Positions 7,576-15,260 of a stretch of 64,000 nucleotides of DNA are shown in pieces; position 1 is the stretch's first letter, and every line of letters begins with the position of its first letter. The notes under the pieces are model-generated. The model did no database searches. It was not told the origin of the DNA and was given only the letters and a program-made list of their open reading frames with translations. The position numbers and the translations under genes are program-made. Source of the DNA: Clostridiales bacterium 1_7_47FAA. Lineage in GTDB: Bacteria; Bacillota; Clostridia; Lachnospirales; Lachnospiraceae. The DNA lies in the NCBI GenBank assembly GCA_000155435.1, contig DS990262.1, positions 533,062-597,061 on the forward strand. Direction: 5' to 3'.

Positions 7576-8784
7576 TTAGCTGACAGGCACCACAAGGACA
7601 TCGCTGGACTCGCTGGTTGGTGATGCCGGCTGTGTACCTTGGGTGGGTGACGGGCTTGGGGATTGTGTCGGTGCGGTATCCCCCCCTGGTCCGGCGGGCG
7701 CATTGGTGGCCTGGGTGGGTGACGGCGACAATGTGTTGGCCGCAGTGGTTTCCGGGGCTTTGGTGGTTTCCGGGGCCTTGGTGGTTTCCGGGGCCTTAGT
7801 GGTTTCCTTGGCGGCTTTTGTAGTTTCCTTGGCAGCCTTAGTGGTTTCCTTGGCGGCCTTGGTGGTTTCCTTGGCAGCCTTAGTGGTTTCCTTGGCGGCT
7901 TTTGTAGTTTCCTTGGCGGCCTTAGTGGTTTCTTTGGCAGCCTTGGTAGTTTCCTTAGTTGTACTGCCTGCCTTGGAGGCGCTGCCGGAAGAACCGCTGC
8001 CGGAACCGCCTGTTTCGGATGAAAAATCATTGTCGCGGCTGCTGGTATCAATGCCCTCGGTGTGGCTGGTGAAGGAGGCTTTGAATGTATTGCCGGCGTA
8101 ATCTTCTATGTAGACGGTCAGTGAGGAGGTATCCATGGGGAACGTGATGGTCCCGCTTGTACCTGTGGCCCCGGTGCTGCCAGTGTCCTTGGTGACGTTC
8201 ACTGGCTTTACCGTCTGGTCATTTTCATCTGTTGCATAGGCTGTATCAAAGTTGACGCCGGACTGGCTGTCACTTACATTGATGGTCAGCCGGCCGCCTT
8301 CCATTACATAATCTTCTTCATTGATGGTGGGCGGTGCATCGTCCAGGGTTGCAACATGGTCGTATATACGGTTAGACATCCCGTTCCAGCCGGTCACATA
8401 TATTTCCAGGGTGCCGTTGTCTTCCAAGGTGGCCTTATATACTCCTTTTTCCTTGACCATTTCCAGGGGTTTTGTCTCCAGGCTTACGGTCATCTCCTTT
8501 ATGGGAAGCAGGGAGCGGACCTTGACGGTCAGGTCGACTGTCTTATAATCCTGGGTATCGGATACCGTATATTCAATCTTTGGCGTTGAGACAGCCAGGA
8601 AAAGGATGATCAGGTTCAGGACAATGAAGGGAAGGACGAAGCAAACCAGGTTGAACAGGGTCCGGTTGTCCTTCCAGGAACGTTTATTGTAAGTGTTGCG
8701 TTTGTTGCTGCGGTTTCTTTGTCCGCCGTAGGAGCCGGATGAACGCTCGCTGCGGGGAGCCGAATATGATGAATGACGATTCAT
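7576..8784 (-). CDS. Single-pass surface protein with KETTKAA repeat tail
   Basis: I do not recognise a named family. The N-terminus (residues 1-41) is basic and Ser/Arg/Asn-rich, one transmembrane helix spans about 43-64 (LFNLVCFVLPFIVLNLIILF), and residues 70-240 look like two or three extracellular beta-sandwich (Ig-like) modules, with PPTINEEDYVMEGGRLTINVSDSQSGV resembling bacterial Ig-like repeats. A low-complexity tail follows: eight KETTKA(A/P) heptads at about 277-332, then PETTKA units, then a Pro/Ser/Thr end. Orientation is probably cytoplasmic N-terminus and outside C-terminus. The Thr-rich tail suggests a wall-spanning, possibly glycosylated stalk. AAGGAGG precedes the ATG. Confidence 0.65.
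   Translation of the reverse strand: MNRHSSYSAPRSERSSGSYGGQRNRSNKRNTYNKRSWKDNRTLFNLVCFVLPFIVLNLIILFLAVSTPKIEYTVSDTQDYKTVDLTVKVRSLLPIKEMTVSLETKPLEMVKEKGVYKATLEDNGTLEIYVTGWNGMSNRIYDHVATLDDAPPTINEEDYVMEGGRLTINVSDSQSGVNFDTAYATDENDQTVKPVNVTKDTGSTGATGTSGTITFPMDTSSLTVYIEDYAGNTFKASFTSHTEGIDTSSRDNDFSSETGGSGSGSSGSASKAGSTTKETTKAAKETTKAAKETTKAAKETTKAAKETTKAAKETTKAAKETTKAAKETTKAPETTKAPETTKAPETTAANTLSPSPTQATNAPAGPGGDTAPTQSPSPSPTQGTQPASPTSESSDVLVVPVS
7744..7956 (-). repeat. 21-bp coding tandem repeat (KETTKAA)
   Basis: Eight 21-bp units encode KETTKA(A/P), followed by three shorter units encoding ETTKAP. The DNA copies are nearly identical, so the number is likely to vary between strains by slippage. Confidence 0.85.
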
Positions 8785-8827
8785 AGAAAATCCTCCTTAA
8801 AGTATAAGCACCGAAAAATACTTTTAT

Positions 8828-8856
8828 AGCATATCAGAAAATGTCTTTTCTTACAA
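8828..8856 (-). promoter_or_regulatory. Predicted sigma-A promoter for the Thr-rich protein gene
   Basis: Read on the minus strand, TTGTAA, a 17-base spacer and TATGCT precede the gene at 8784. This is a by-eye match only. Confidence 0.4.
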
Positions 8857-8893
8857 GGTGAAGTTGGAAAATGCCAAAGATTGCACAACGCTC

Positions 8894-8922
8894 TTCAAAA
8901 TAACGGCTGATTATGGTATGAT
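8894..8922 (+). promoter_or_regulatory. Predicted sigma-A promoter for the HD-domain gene
   Basis: TTCAAA, a 17-base spacer and TATGAT lie about 70 bases before the ATG at 8995, in the divergent intergenic region. Confidence 0.5.
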
Positions 8923-8994
8923 AGGTGTAGTCCTGCCGGTTCAGGACACAGTATCCACAAAATAAAATATGCCGTCACAAAAGGAGCAGAACCC

Positions 8995-9546
8995 ATGATA
9001 GGAGAAGCAGCTGTATTTGCCGAAAGGGCACACAGGGGGGTATTCAGGAAGGGGACGGACATTCCCTACATAACACATCCCATGGAAGCAGCAGTGATTG
9101 TATCCGCATTTACGGATGATGAAGAGATGATTGCAGCTGCATTGCTGCATGATGTGATGGAGGATGCCGGGGTTACGCGGGGAGAGCTGGAGCAGGCTTT
9201 TGGTCCCAGGGTTGCCTGGCTGGTGATGGATGAAAGCGAAGATAAGAGAAAGACCTGGCAGGAGAGGAAGAGCTATACGGTCCGCCATCTCATGACTGCC
9301 TCCAGGGAGATTAAGATACTGGCTTTGGGGGACAAGCTCAGCAATATGCGCAGCACTGCCAGGGATTACCTGGTTTTGGGCGATGACATATGGCAGCGTT
9401 TTAACGAAAAGGATAAGAGAAAGCATGCGTGGTATTACTGGGGAATTGCCCATGCATTGAAGGAACTGGAGAGTCACGTATATTATCAGGAATATATCAT
9501 GCTGTGCAGGAATGTATTCGGTGAAGATGTATACGTGCAGGAATAA
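8995..9546 (+). CDS. HD-domain phosphohydrolase, small alarmone-hydrolase-like
   Basis: A 183-aa HD-superfamily protein with the layout of the hydrolase half of RelA/SpoT and of stand-alone Mesh1-type (p)ppGpp hydrolases. ERAHRGVFRKG, YITHPMEAA, AALLHDVMEDAGV (HD) and LALGDKLSNM (the distal metal Asp) follow in order. No synthetase, TGS or ACT domain is present. Family members remove the 3'-pyrophosphate of (p)ppGpp or hydrolyse other nucleotides; which one applies here is not decided by sequence. AAGGAG precedes the ATG. It is followed 38 bases later by the deacetylase gene. Confidence 0.8.
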   Translation: MIGEAAVFAERAHRGVFRKGTDIPYITHPMEAAVIVSAFTDDEEMIAAALLHDVMEDAGVTRGELEQAFGPRVAWLVMDESEDKRKTWQERKSYTVRHLMTASREIKILALGDKLSNMRSTARDYLVLGDDIWQRFNEKDKRKHAWYYWGIAHALKELESHVYYQEYIMLCRNVFGEDVYVQE

Positions 9547-9584
9547 AAGATTCCCGGTAATTTGAATTGGTAAGGAGATTATCC

Positions 9585-10925
9585 ATGAAAAGAATTGGAA
9601 GGTTTTGTAGATTAACGGCTGCCATACTGACAGCCGGAATTATTTTCAGCACGCAGGGGCTGACCGCAATCGCAGGCACCACGGGCATCGGGTCCGCCAG
9701 GTCGGAACAGACAGGTCCCGGCGTGGCAGGACAGACAGGAGGCCAGAACCAGGCAGGGCAGACAGAAGGCCAGGCCACGGCAGGGCAAGTGGAAGGCCAG
9801 ACCCAGGCAGGCCAGGAACAGGCGCCGCCCGCGCAGCCGGAAAACCCGCTGCAGGTCAATTACAGTGCCTTTATAGTACAGCAGGGCTGGAGCGCGGCTA
9901 CGGCGGACAACCATCCCTGTGCGGCCGGGGCAGGCTCCTGGGTAACTGCCATGAGAGCCAATCTGATTAATATACCCCAGGGTGCGCAGGTAGGAATCCG
10001 GTATCAGGTTAACCTGAGCGGTTCCGGCTGGCTGTCCTGGTCCGAAGACGGGGCAGAGGCAGGGGGAGCAGAAAGCGTCATGCCCCTTGAATCCATCCGC
10101 ATGGAACTGACCGGGAGCGCGGCATCTGATTATGACTTATATTACCGGGTGCTTCAGAACGGGTCATGGACGGACTGGGCTGCCAACGGCAGTGCCTCGG
10201 GTGTGGAAGGGGCGGGACTCAGGGTAGATGGTATCCGCGCCTCCATCACAGCCAAAGGGGCAGGTCTTCCGGCAGAACCTGTACTGACGCCCGGAATATC
10301 GTCTTCCATTGACCCCTCAAGGCCCATGATAGCGCTTACCTTTGACGATGGGCCTAAGACATCGGTTACCAGCAGGATTTTGGACAGCCTGGAGGCCAAT
10401 GGGGGAAGGGCCACCTTCTTCATGGTGGGTTCCAATGTGAATGCCAATGCAGGCGTAATCAAACGTATGGTGGCACAGGGCAGTGAGGTGGCAAACCATA
10501 CACATGACCACAAATACATTTCTAAGCTGAATGCAGAGGGTATCATCAGCCAGATAGGTTCCACCAACCAGAAGATTGAAGCCATATGCGGTATCTCGCC
10601 GGTGCTGATGCGTCCTCCGGGCGGTTATATCGATGCCAGGTCCCTGTCCGTGGTGGGCAATATGGGGATGTCGGCCATTATGTGGTCCATTGATACAAGG
10701 GACTGGCAGCACAGGAATGCGCAGAGGACCATTGATACGGTACTGAGTCAGGTAAGGGACGGGGATATTATCCTGATGCATGATATTTACAGCACCACGG
10801 CAGACGCGGCAGTGGTACTGATTCCTGAACTGACCGCAAGGGGCTACCAGCTTGTGACGGTCAGTGAACTGGCTGCCTACAGGGGCGGGGCTGCTCCGGG
10901 ACACAAGTACAGCCAGTTCAGGTAG
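9585..10925 (+). CDS. Secreted polysaccharide deacetylase with ChW-type repeats
   Basis: Start at 9585 is set by AAGGAG eight bases upstream. The 446-aa protein has a signal peptide (about residues 1-30), a Gly/Gln-rich linker of GQT repeats to about 85, then two clostridial hydrophobic-W (ChW) repeats with QVNLSGSGWLSWSEDG and YRVLQNGSWTDWAANG, and finally a NodB/CE4 domain. The CE4 motifs are all visible: TFDDGP, HTHDHK (metal His pair), MRPPGG, WSIDTRDWQ and LMHDIY. It should remove N-acetyl groups from peptidoglycan or another surface glycan outside the cell, with ChW repeats as a likely surface anchor. A strong terminator follows. Confidence 0.92.
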   Translation: MKRIGRFCRLTAAILTAGIIFSTQGLTAIAGTTGIGSARSEQTGPGVAGQTGGQNQAGQTEGQATAGQVEGQTQAGQEQAPPAQPENPLQVNYSAFIVQQGWSAATADNHPCAAGAGSWVTAMRANLINIPQGAQVGIRYQVNLSGSGWLSWSEDGAEAGGAESVMPLESIRMELTGSAASDYDLYYRVLQNGSWTDWAANGSASGVEGAGLRVDGIRASITAKGAGLPAEPVLTPGISSSIDPSRPMIALTFDDGPKTSVTSRILDSLEANGGRATFFMVGSNVNANAGVIKRMVAQGSEVANHTHDHKYISKLNAEGIISQIGSTNQKIEAICGISPVLMRPPGGYIDARSLSVVGNMGMSAIMWSIDTRDWQHRNAQRTIDTVLSQVRDGDIILMHDIYSTTADAAVVLIPELTARGYQLVTVSELAAYRGGAAPGHKYSQFR

Positions 10926-10981
10926 AAGCATATTGAATGGGATATGAACATTTGACAGAGCATATACGGACATAATCAGGG

Positions 10982-11036
10982 ACCGCTGCCCTACAGTCAG
11001 GAATGGATTCACAGACTGTAGGGCAGCGGCCCTTTT
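10982..11036. terminator. Bidirectional terminator between deacetylase and sdaAA
   Basis: A stem of about 16 bp, CCGCTGCCCTACAGTC with GACTGTAGGGCAGCGG, has a 15-base loop and is followed by CCCTTTTAT. It separates the convergent deacetylase and serine dehydratase units. Confidence 0.85.
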
Positions 11037-11065
11037 ATGCCTTCATATTAATATGGACTATCAAC

Positions 11066-12001
11066 CTAAGAAGCGCATCCACCGCACCCGCTGCATCCGT
11101 TTCCAGGCTCCCTGGCAGTTCCAAAGACCTGTTCATGGAGGTGTCTTCCGGTGGGAGTGGCGGCAAGTCCGCCTTCCGCTGTTTCCTTAAGGGAGGAGGA
11201 CATGGCGTCCCCAACCTTCTTCATGGTCCAGATGACCTCGTCCGCCGGGATGGCGCTTTCAATGCCTGCCAGCGCCAGTTCAGCTGCCACAAAGGCCCCG
11301 GCCACGCCGGAGGCATTGCGCTTGATGCATGGTATTTCCACTAATCCGGCCACCGGGTCGCATACCAGTCCAAGAATATTCTTGATGGCAATGGCGATGG
11401 CATGTTCCACCATGTGGGGAGTACCTCCGGCCAGTTCCACAATGGCAGCGGCAGCCATGGCGGCGGCAGAACCGCACTCGGCCTGACATCCGCCCTGGGC
11501 GCCTGCCAGGGATGCGTTGTTGGCAATGACCATGCCCACGGCAGAGGCTGTAAACAGGGACATGACGCAGTCCCTTTCAGGAATATTCTTTTCCGTCTGC
11601 ATGGTGAGGAGGGCTGCCGGAAGGATGCCGCAGCTGCCTGCAGTGGGAGCCGCCACAATACGGCCCATGGAGGCATTCAGCTCTGAAACAGCCAGTGCGC
11701 GGTACAGTGCGCCTGAAAGAAAGGAGCCGGTAAGGCTTGTGCCGCTTTCTGCAACCTGGCGCATCTTATAGGCGCTGCCGCCTGTAAGCCCGCTGGTACT
11801 GCGCAGGTTTTTATTAGATCCTGGTTCAATGCATTCAGCCATGACCCGGTAATTGCTTCTCATGTGTTCATATATGGATTCCTCACTCTGTTCCATCTGC
11901 AGGGCCTGTTGGTTCAACACAAGCCGGGAGATGGGAATCCCGCCCAGTTCTGCGGCAGCCACGACCCCGGCCACGGAAGAGTAATTAAAATCTAGTTCCA
12001 T
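11066..12001 (-). CDS. sdaAA: L-serine dehydratase, iron-sulfur-dependent, alpha subunit
   Basis: Catalytic subunit of the two-subunit, oxygen-sensitive [4Fe-4S] L-serine dehydratase that converts L-serine to pyruvate and ammonia. At 311 aa it has the expected length for the clostridial/Bacillus alpha subunit. Motifs include STSGLTGGSAYKM, APTAGSCGILPAAL, GAQGGCQAECGSAAAMAAAA (Cys ligands) and CDPVAGLVEIPC; the C-terminus ends in a Cys/Gly tail, GNGCSGCGGCAS. It lies 20 bases after sdaAB and is third in a deoR-sdaAB-sdaAA run, with GGAGG before the ATG. Confidence 0.96.
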   Translation of the reverse strand: MELDFNYSSVAGVVAAAELGGIPISRLVLNQQALQMEQSEESIYEHMRSNYRVMAECIEPGSNKNLRSTSGLTGGSAYKMRQVAESGTSLTGSFLSGALYRALAVSELNASMGRIVAAPTAGSCGILPAALLTMQTEKNIPERDCVMSLFTASAVGMVIANNASLAGAQGGCQAECGSAAAMAAAAIVELAGGTPHMVEHAIAIAIKNILGLVCDPVAGLVEIPCIKRNASGVAGAFVAAELALAGIESAIPADEVIWTMKKVGDAMSSSLKETAEGGLAATPTGRHLHEQVFGTAREPGNGCSGCGGCAS

Positions 12002-12021
12002 CGTAAGATTCCTCCTTATTG

Positions 12022-12681
12022 TTAGATGGGCTGCAGCATGGTACTGGAGAAGACATTGGGCAGTACCTTGATTTTCTGGTTCAGTTCCGGGCCAAAGCTG
12101 CCGTCGATTTCAATAGTCATTACTGCATCCCCGCCTTTTTGCTGCCTGGACAGGCGGAAATTACAGATGTTGACCCCTGCATCAGCCATGACCTCGGTTA
12201 CGGCTGCAATGGTGCCCGGCGCATCGCGGTGGAGCACAATCAGGGTGGTATGCTGGCCCGTGATGGATACCTCCATGCCGTTGACCTCTGTCACCAGGAT
12301 GTTGCCTCCGCCTATGCTGCTGCCTAAAAGGGATACCCTGTTGCCATTGGCATCTGTCAGGGCCACCCTGGCCGTGTTGGGATGGGCGCCGTCAATGTCG
12401 CCCGTGGTTATGGTTACCTCAAGCCCCTGTTCCCTTGCAAGCTCAGGCGCCCTGCGTATGCGGCTGTCATCCGTGGACATGCCCATGATGCCTGCAATCA
12501 GCGCCTTATCGGTTCCATGCCCTTTATATGTCTTGGCAAATGATCCGTGGAGGAAAATGTCTGCCTTTACGGCGGGCGCTCCCAAAAGCGCCAGCGTGAT
12601 ACGGCCGATCCTGGCGGCCCCTGCGGTGTGGGAGCTGGACGGGCCAATCATCACAGGCCCGAGGATATCAAAAACGTTCAT
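12022..12681 (-). CDS. sdaAB: L-serine dehydratase, iron-sulfur-dependent, beta subunit
   Basis: Beta subunit of the iron-sulfur L-serine dehydratase. The N-terminal domain begins FDILGPVMIGPSSSHTAGAARIG, the strongly conserved opening of this family, and continues with FLHGSFAKTYKGHGTDKALIAG. An ACT domain (VSITGQHTTLIVLHRDAPGTIAAVTEVMADAGVNI) occupies about residues 145-215 and usually binds serine. It is 219 aa long and sits directly ahead of the alpha subunit and 28 bases after the DeoR gene. Confidence 0.96.
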   Translation of the reverse strand: MNVFDILGPVMIGPSSSHTAGAARIGRITLALLGAPAVKADIFLHGSFAKTYKGHGTDKALIAGIMGMSTDDSRIRRAPELAREQGLEVTITTGDIDGAHPNTARVALTDANGNRVSLLGSSIGGGNILVTEVNGMEVSITGQHTTLIVLHRDAPGTIAAVTEVMADAGVNICNFRLSRQQKGGDAVMTIEIDGSFGPELNQKIKVLPNVFSSTMLQPI

Positions 12682-12709
12682 GGTTTTTCGCCTTTCTTTA
12701 TGACTTTTT

Positions 12710-13489
12710 TCATGAAATTATAAGCCTTGTACCTGTCTTACGGATTTTCTCCTCCATCAGCGGGGTGATGCCCCCATCGGTGATGATGGTGTCAATCTCC
12801 TCAAATGGGCATATTTTAATCAGGCTGGCTTTGCCGAACTTGGAGGAATCCGCCAGGACAATGGTCCGGCTGGCAGACTGATGCAGCTGGTTTTGGATTC
12901 GTATCTCACTGAGCCGCTGGTCCGTACAGCCCACCACCGGGTCAATGCCCGTGACCGTCATAAACATGATATCTATGTGTATGCTTTCCAGCGTGGCGGA
13001 AAAGTCATTGACCAGTGTATATTCATCCCGGTTTAAGACCCCGCCCGTAAGGATGATGGTAATTCCCGGATTCTCAGCCAGAATCAGGGCGTTCTGGATG
13101 GAATTGGTAACCACGGTCAGTCTGTGGAAACGTTCCTTGAGGGTCAGCGCCATCATCTGGCTGGTGCTTCCATAATCCAATGCAATGATCTGCCCCTCCT
13201 CTACCATGGACGCCGCCTTTGCCGTGATGGCTGATTTCTGCTCCAGGTGCTGGGAATTACGGATCTGCAGGGAAATGTATCCTCCGGGCATATCCGGCGT
13301 TGTTCCTATATCAACGGGCACGGCTCCCCCGTGCACCCTGGACAGACGTCCCTGGTTGTCCAGGTATTCAAGGTCTTTGCGTACTGTCTCAGATGATACC
13401 CCCATTAGTTTTACCAGTTCGGCTGTATGTACAATCCCATCTTTATCTAAAAGTTCCAGAATCTTGTTATAGCGCTGCTTCGCCAGCAT
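12710..13489 (-). CDS. DeoR-family transcriptional regulator
   Basis: Regulator of 259 aa with an N-terminal winged helix (RYNKILELLDKDGIVHTAELVKLMGVSSETVRKDLEYL, residues 6-45) and the RVHGGAV linker of DeoR proteins. The C-terminal sensor domain has the ribose-isomerase-like fold, with IALDYGSTSQMMA and VVTNS, and usually binds a phosphorylated sugar or related metabolite. It is first in the sdaA operon and divergent from the MFS-PHP-AGCS operon. Repeats of CCCAATWW in both promoters of the shared region are the best candidates for its operators, so autoregulation is likely. Confidence 0.92.
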   Translation of the reverse strand: MLAKQRYNKILELLDKDGIVHTAELVKLMGVSSETVRKDLEYLDNQGRLSRVHGGAVPVDIGTTPDMPGGYISLQIRNSQHLEQKSAITAKAASMVEEGQIIALDYGSTSQMMALTLKERFHRLTVVTNSIQNALILAENPGITIILTGGVLNRDEYTLVNDFSATLESIHIDIMFMTVTGIDPVVGCTDQRLSEIRIQNQLHQSASRTIVLADSSKFGKASLIKICPFEEIDTIITDGGITPLMEEKIRKTGTRLIIS

Positions 13490-13557
13490 GAATGATTGCC
13501 CTCCCTTCCGATGTCATCCTTCTGATGCCATGTTTTGCGTTGATGCACAGTTCTTAT

Positions 13558-13586
13558 ATTATACCCCAATTTCCCAATTTAGAAAA
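13558..13586 (-). promoter_or_regulatory. Promoter of the deoR-sdaAB-sdaAA operon with tandem operator in its spacer
   Basis: Read on the minus strand, a -10 TATAAT (13563-13558) lies 17 bases after a weak -35 TTTTCT (13586-13581). The spacer is filled almost exactly by two adjacent copies of an 8-mer, CCCAATTT on the plus strand at 13565 and 13573. A protein bound there would exclude RNA polymerase, as expected for DeoR autorepression. Confidence 0.6.
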
Positions 13587-13603
13587 GAGAATATACAATG
13601 ATT

Positions 13604-13611
13604 CCCAATAA
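13604..13611 (+). promoter_or_regulatory. Additional CCCAATWW motif
   Basis: CCCAATAA, a third copy of the 8-mer found in both flanking promoters, lies 31 bases from the second tandem copy. Confidence 0.45.
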
Positions 13612-13700
13612 AAACCCAGCCGGGACCTTGCGGACGCCCATAAAAGATGTTGTGAAAACTTGTGAATTATTGAGAATATATTCATTATAACGGAGGAAAA

Positions 13701-13708
13701 CCCAATTT
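13701..13708 (+). promoter_or_regulatory. Additional CCCAATWW motif
   Basis: CCCAATTT, a fourth copy in the divergent region, lies 93 bases upstream of the copy inside the plus-strand promoter. Widely spaced operators would allow DNA looping. Confidence 0.45.
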
Positions 13709-13752
13709 TATAGATGCTAAATGCACAAAAAACCAACAAAAATTTTGTTATA

Positions 13753-13783
13753 ATTGCGAAAAAATTTGATATTATTGCGAAAA
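13753..13783 (+). repeat. Two ATTGCGAAAA repeats 21 bp apart
   Basis: The 10-mer ATTGCGAAAA starts at 13753 and 13774, two helical turns apart, just upstream of the -35 of the plus-strand promoter. The placement is that of an activator site; the binder is unknown. Confidence 0.5.
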
Positions 13784-13786
13784 TAC

Positions 13787-13815
13787 TTGAAAACCCAATA
13801 AAAAGCAGATATACT
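13787..13815 (+). promoter_or_regulatory. Promoter of the MFS-PHP-AGCS operon with operator in its spacer
   Basis: TTGAAA, a 17-base spacer and TATACT form a near-consensus sigma-A promoter 117 bases before the MFS start. CCCAATAA (13794-13801) lies in the spacer, the same position as the tandem motif in the opposing promoter. Confidence 0.7.
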
Positions 13816-13931
13816 AAGTCTGTAGCAAAATTACATGACCTCGCTGGGAACGAGTGTACCGTTGGCGCTTATGGCAGGAATGTCCATGCTGCGCAGAATC
13901 AGGTATATATGACGAAAGGAGATTTAATGAT

Positions 13932-15236
13932 ATGAGTAATGAGACAAGGGCAAAGATTGTGAAGGCAGCCCCAAACCGCTGGCTGGTGTTCTGTATCCTC
14001 ACACTTTCAGGAGGAATTGCATTTAAGCTTTCATCCATGAAGGATATGTTCTATGTACCTATGCAGCAGTTCATGGGTCTTTCCAATACCCAGATAGGCG
14101 GCGCCCTGAGCGCGTACGGAATTGTACAGACCATCGGCCTGATAGCCGGTATCTACATCTGCGATATGTTCAGTAAGAAATACATGATAGGCGGATCACT
14201 GATCGGACTTGGCGCCGTGGGCGTATACCTGTCTACTTTCCCCGGATACTGGGGCTTCCTGGTGGCATTCGGCGTCATGGCCATCTTGGGAGAGGTTACA
14301 TACTGGCCCGTATTATTAAAAGCAATCCGTCTGCTGGGCGATGAGAAGACCCAGGGCCGTATGTTCGGTTTTCTTGAAATGGGGCGCGGTATCGTAGATG
14401 TAATCATAGCATCCACGGCCCTTGCCATCTTTAAGGCAATGGGAGAGGGCGCAGGCGCATTAAGGGGCGGCCTCCTGTTCTTATCCGCCGTCACCGCGGC
14501 AGCAGGCGTGCTCTGCCTGATATTTGTTCCCAACGATGAAAAGCGTGTGGATGAGACAGGCAAGGAAGTCAACAAGGCACAGGCTGCATTCGGCGGCATG
14601 ATGCAGGCTGTTAAGAGTGTGGATATTTGGGCTGTTTCATTGAACGGATTTACGGTATACTGTATATACTGTGGACTTACTTATTTCATACCATTCCTGA
14701 ACCAGATTTATTTCCTGCCTGCAACTGCGGTCGGTATGTATGGAATCATCAACCAGTATGGCCTTAAGATGGTAGGCGGCCCAATCGGCGGCTTCATGTC
14801 CGATAAAGTCCACAAATCATCTGCCAAGCATATCAGGGCCGGATTTGTGGTATGTATTATTGCGATGGCGGCATTCCTCATGGTACCTCATGAGACACTG
14901 GGACAGAACGGAAACTGGATTCTGGGAGCAGCATGTACACTTGGCTTTGGCGCCATTGTATTTACCATGCGCGCCGTGTTCTTTGCACCTATGGATGAGG
15001 TCAGGGTCCCAAAGGAAATCACCGGAGCTGCCATGAGCCTTGCATCCCTGGTCATCTATCTGCCGAATGCATTTGCCTATGTAATGTACGGCAGCTTTCT
15101 TGACAGATACCCGGGTATGACTGGCTTCAGGATTGTATTTGGTGTCATGATTGCATGGGCTGTTGTGGGCGTGGGCGTATCCACATTCTTAATCCACCGC
15201 ATCAAGAAGTGCCAGGCAGCGGACAATGCAAAGTAA
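13932..15236 (+). CDS. Major facilitator superfamily transporter
   Basis: ATG at 13932 follows AAAGGAG with 10-base spacing; an in-frame start at 13854 lies upstream of the ribosome site. The 434-aa protein has about 12 hydrophobic segments in two halves, with a typical MFS loop between helices 2 and 3 (IYICDMFSKKYMIGG) and a longer charged centre (PNDEKRVDETGKEVNKAQ). It is first in an operon with a PHP phosphoesterase and an AGCS amino-acid symporter. The substrate is unknown; a serine-related or phosphorylated compound would fit the neighbours, but that is inference. Confidence 0.85.
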   Translation: MSNETRAKIVKAAPNRWLVFCILTLSGGIAFKLSSMKDMFYVPMQQFMGLSNTQIGGALSAYGIVQTIGLIAGIYICDMFSKKYMIGGSLIGLGAVGVYLSTFPGYWGFLVAFGVMAILGEVTYWPVLLKAIRLLGDEKTQGRMFGFLEMGRGIVDVIIASTALAIFKAMGEGAGALRGGLLFLSAVTAAAGVLCLIFVPNDEKRVDETGKEVNKAQAAFGGMMQAVKSVDIWAVSLNGFTVYCIYCGLTYFIPFLNQIYFLPATAVGMYGIINQYGLKMVGGPIGGFMSDKVHKSSAKHIRAGFVVCIIAMAAFLMVPHETLGQNGNWILGAACTLGFGAIVFTMRAVFFAPMDEVRVPKEITGAAMSLASLVIYLPNAFAYVMYGSFLDRYPGMTGFRIVFGVMIAWAVVGVGVSTFLIHRIKKCQAADNAK

Positions 15237-15260
15237 GAATCAGAAGGACGGTATGATAGT

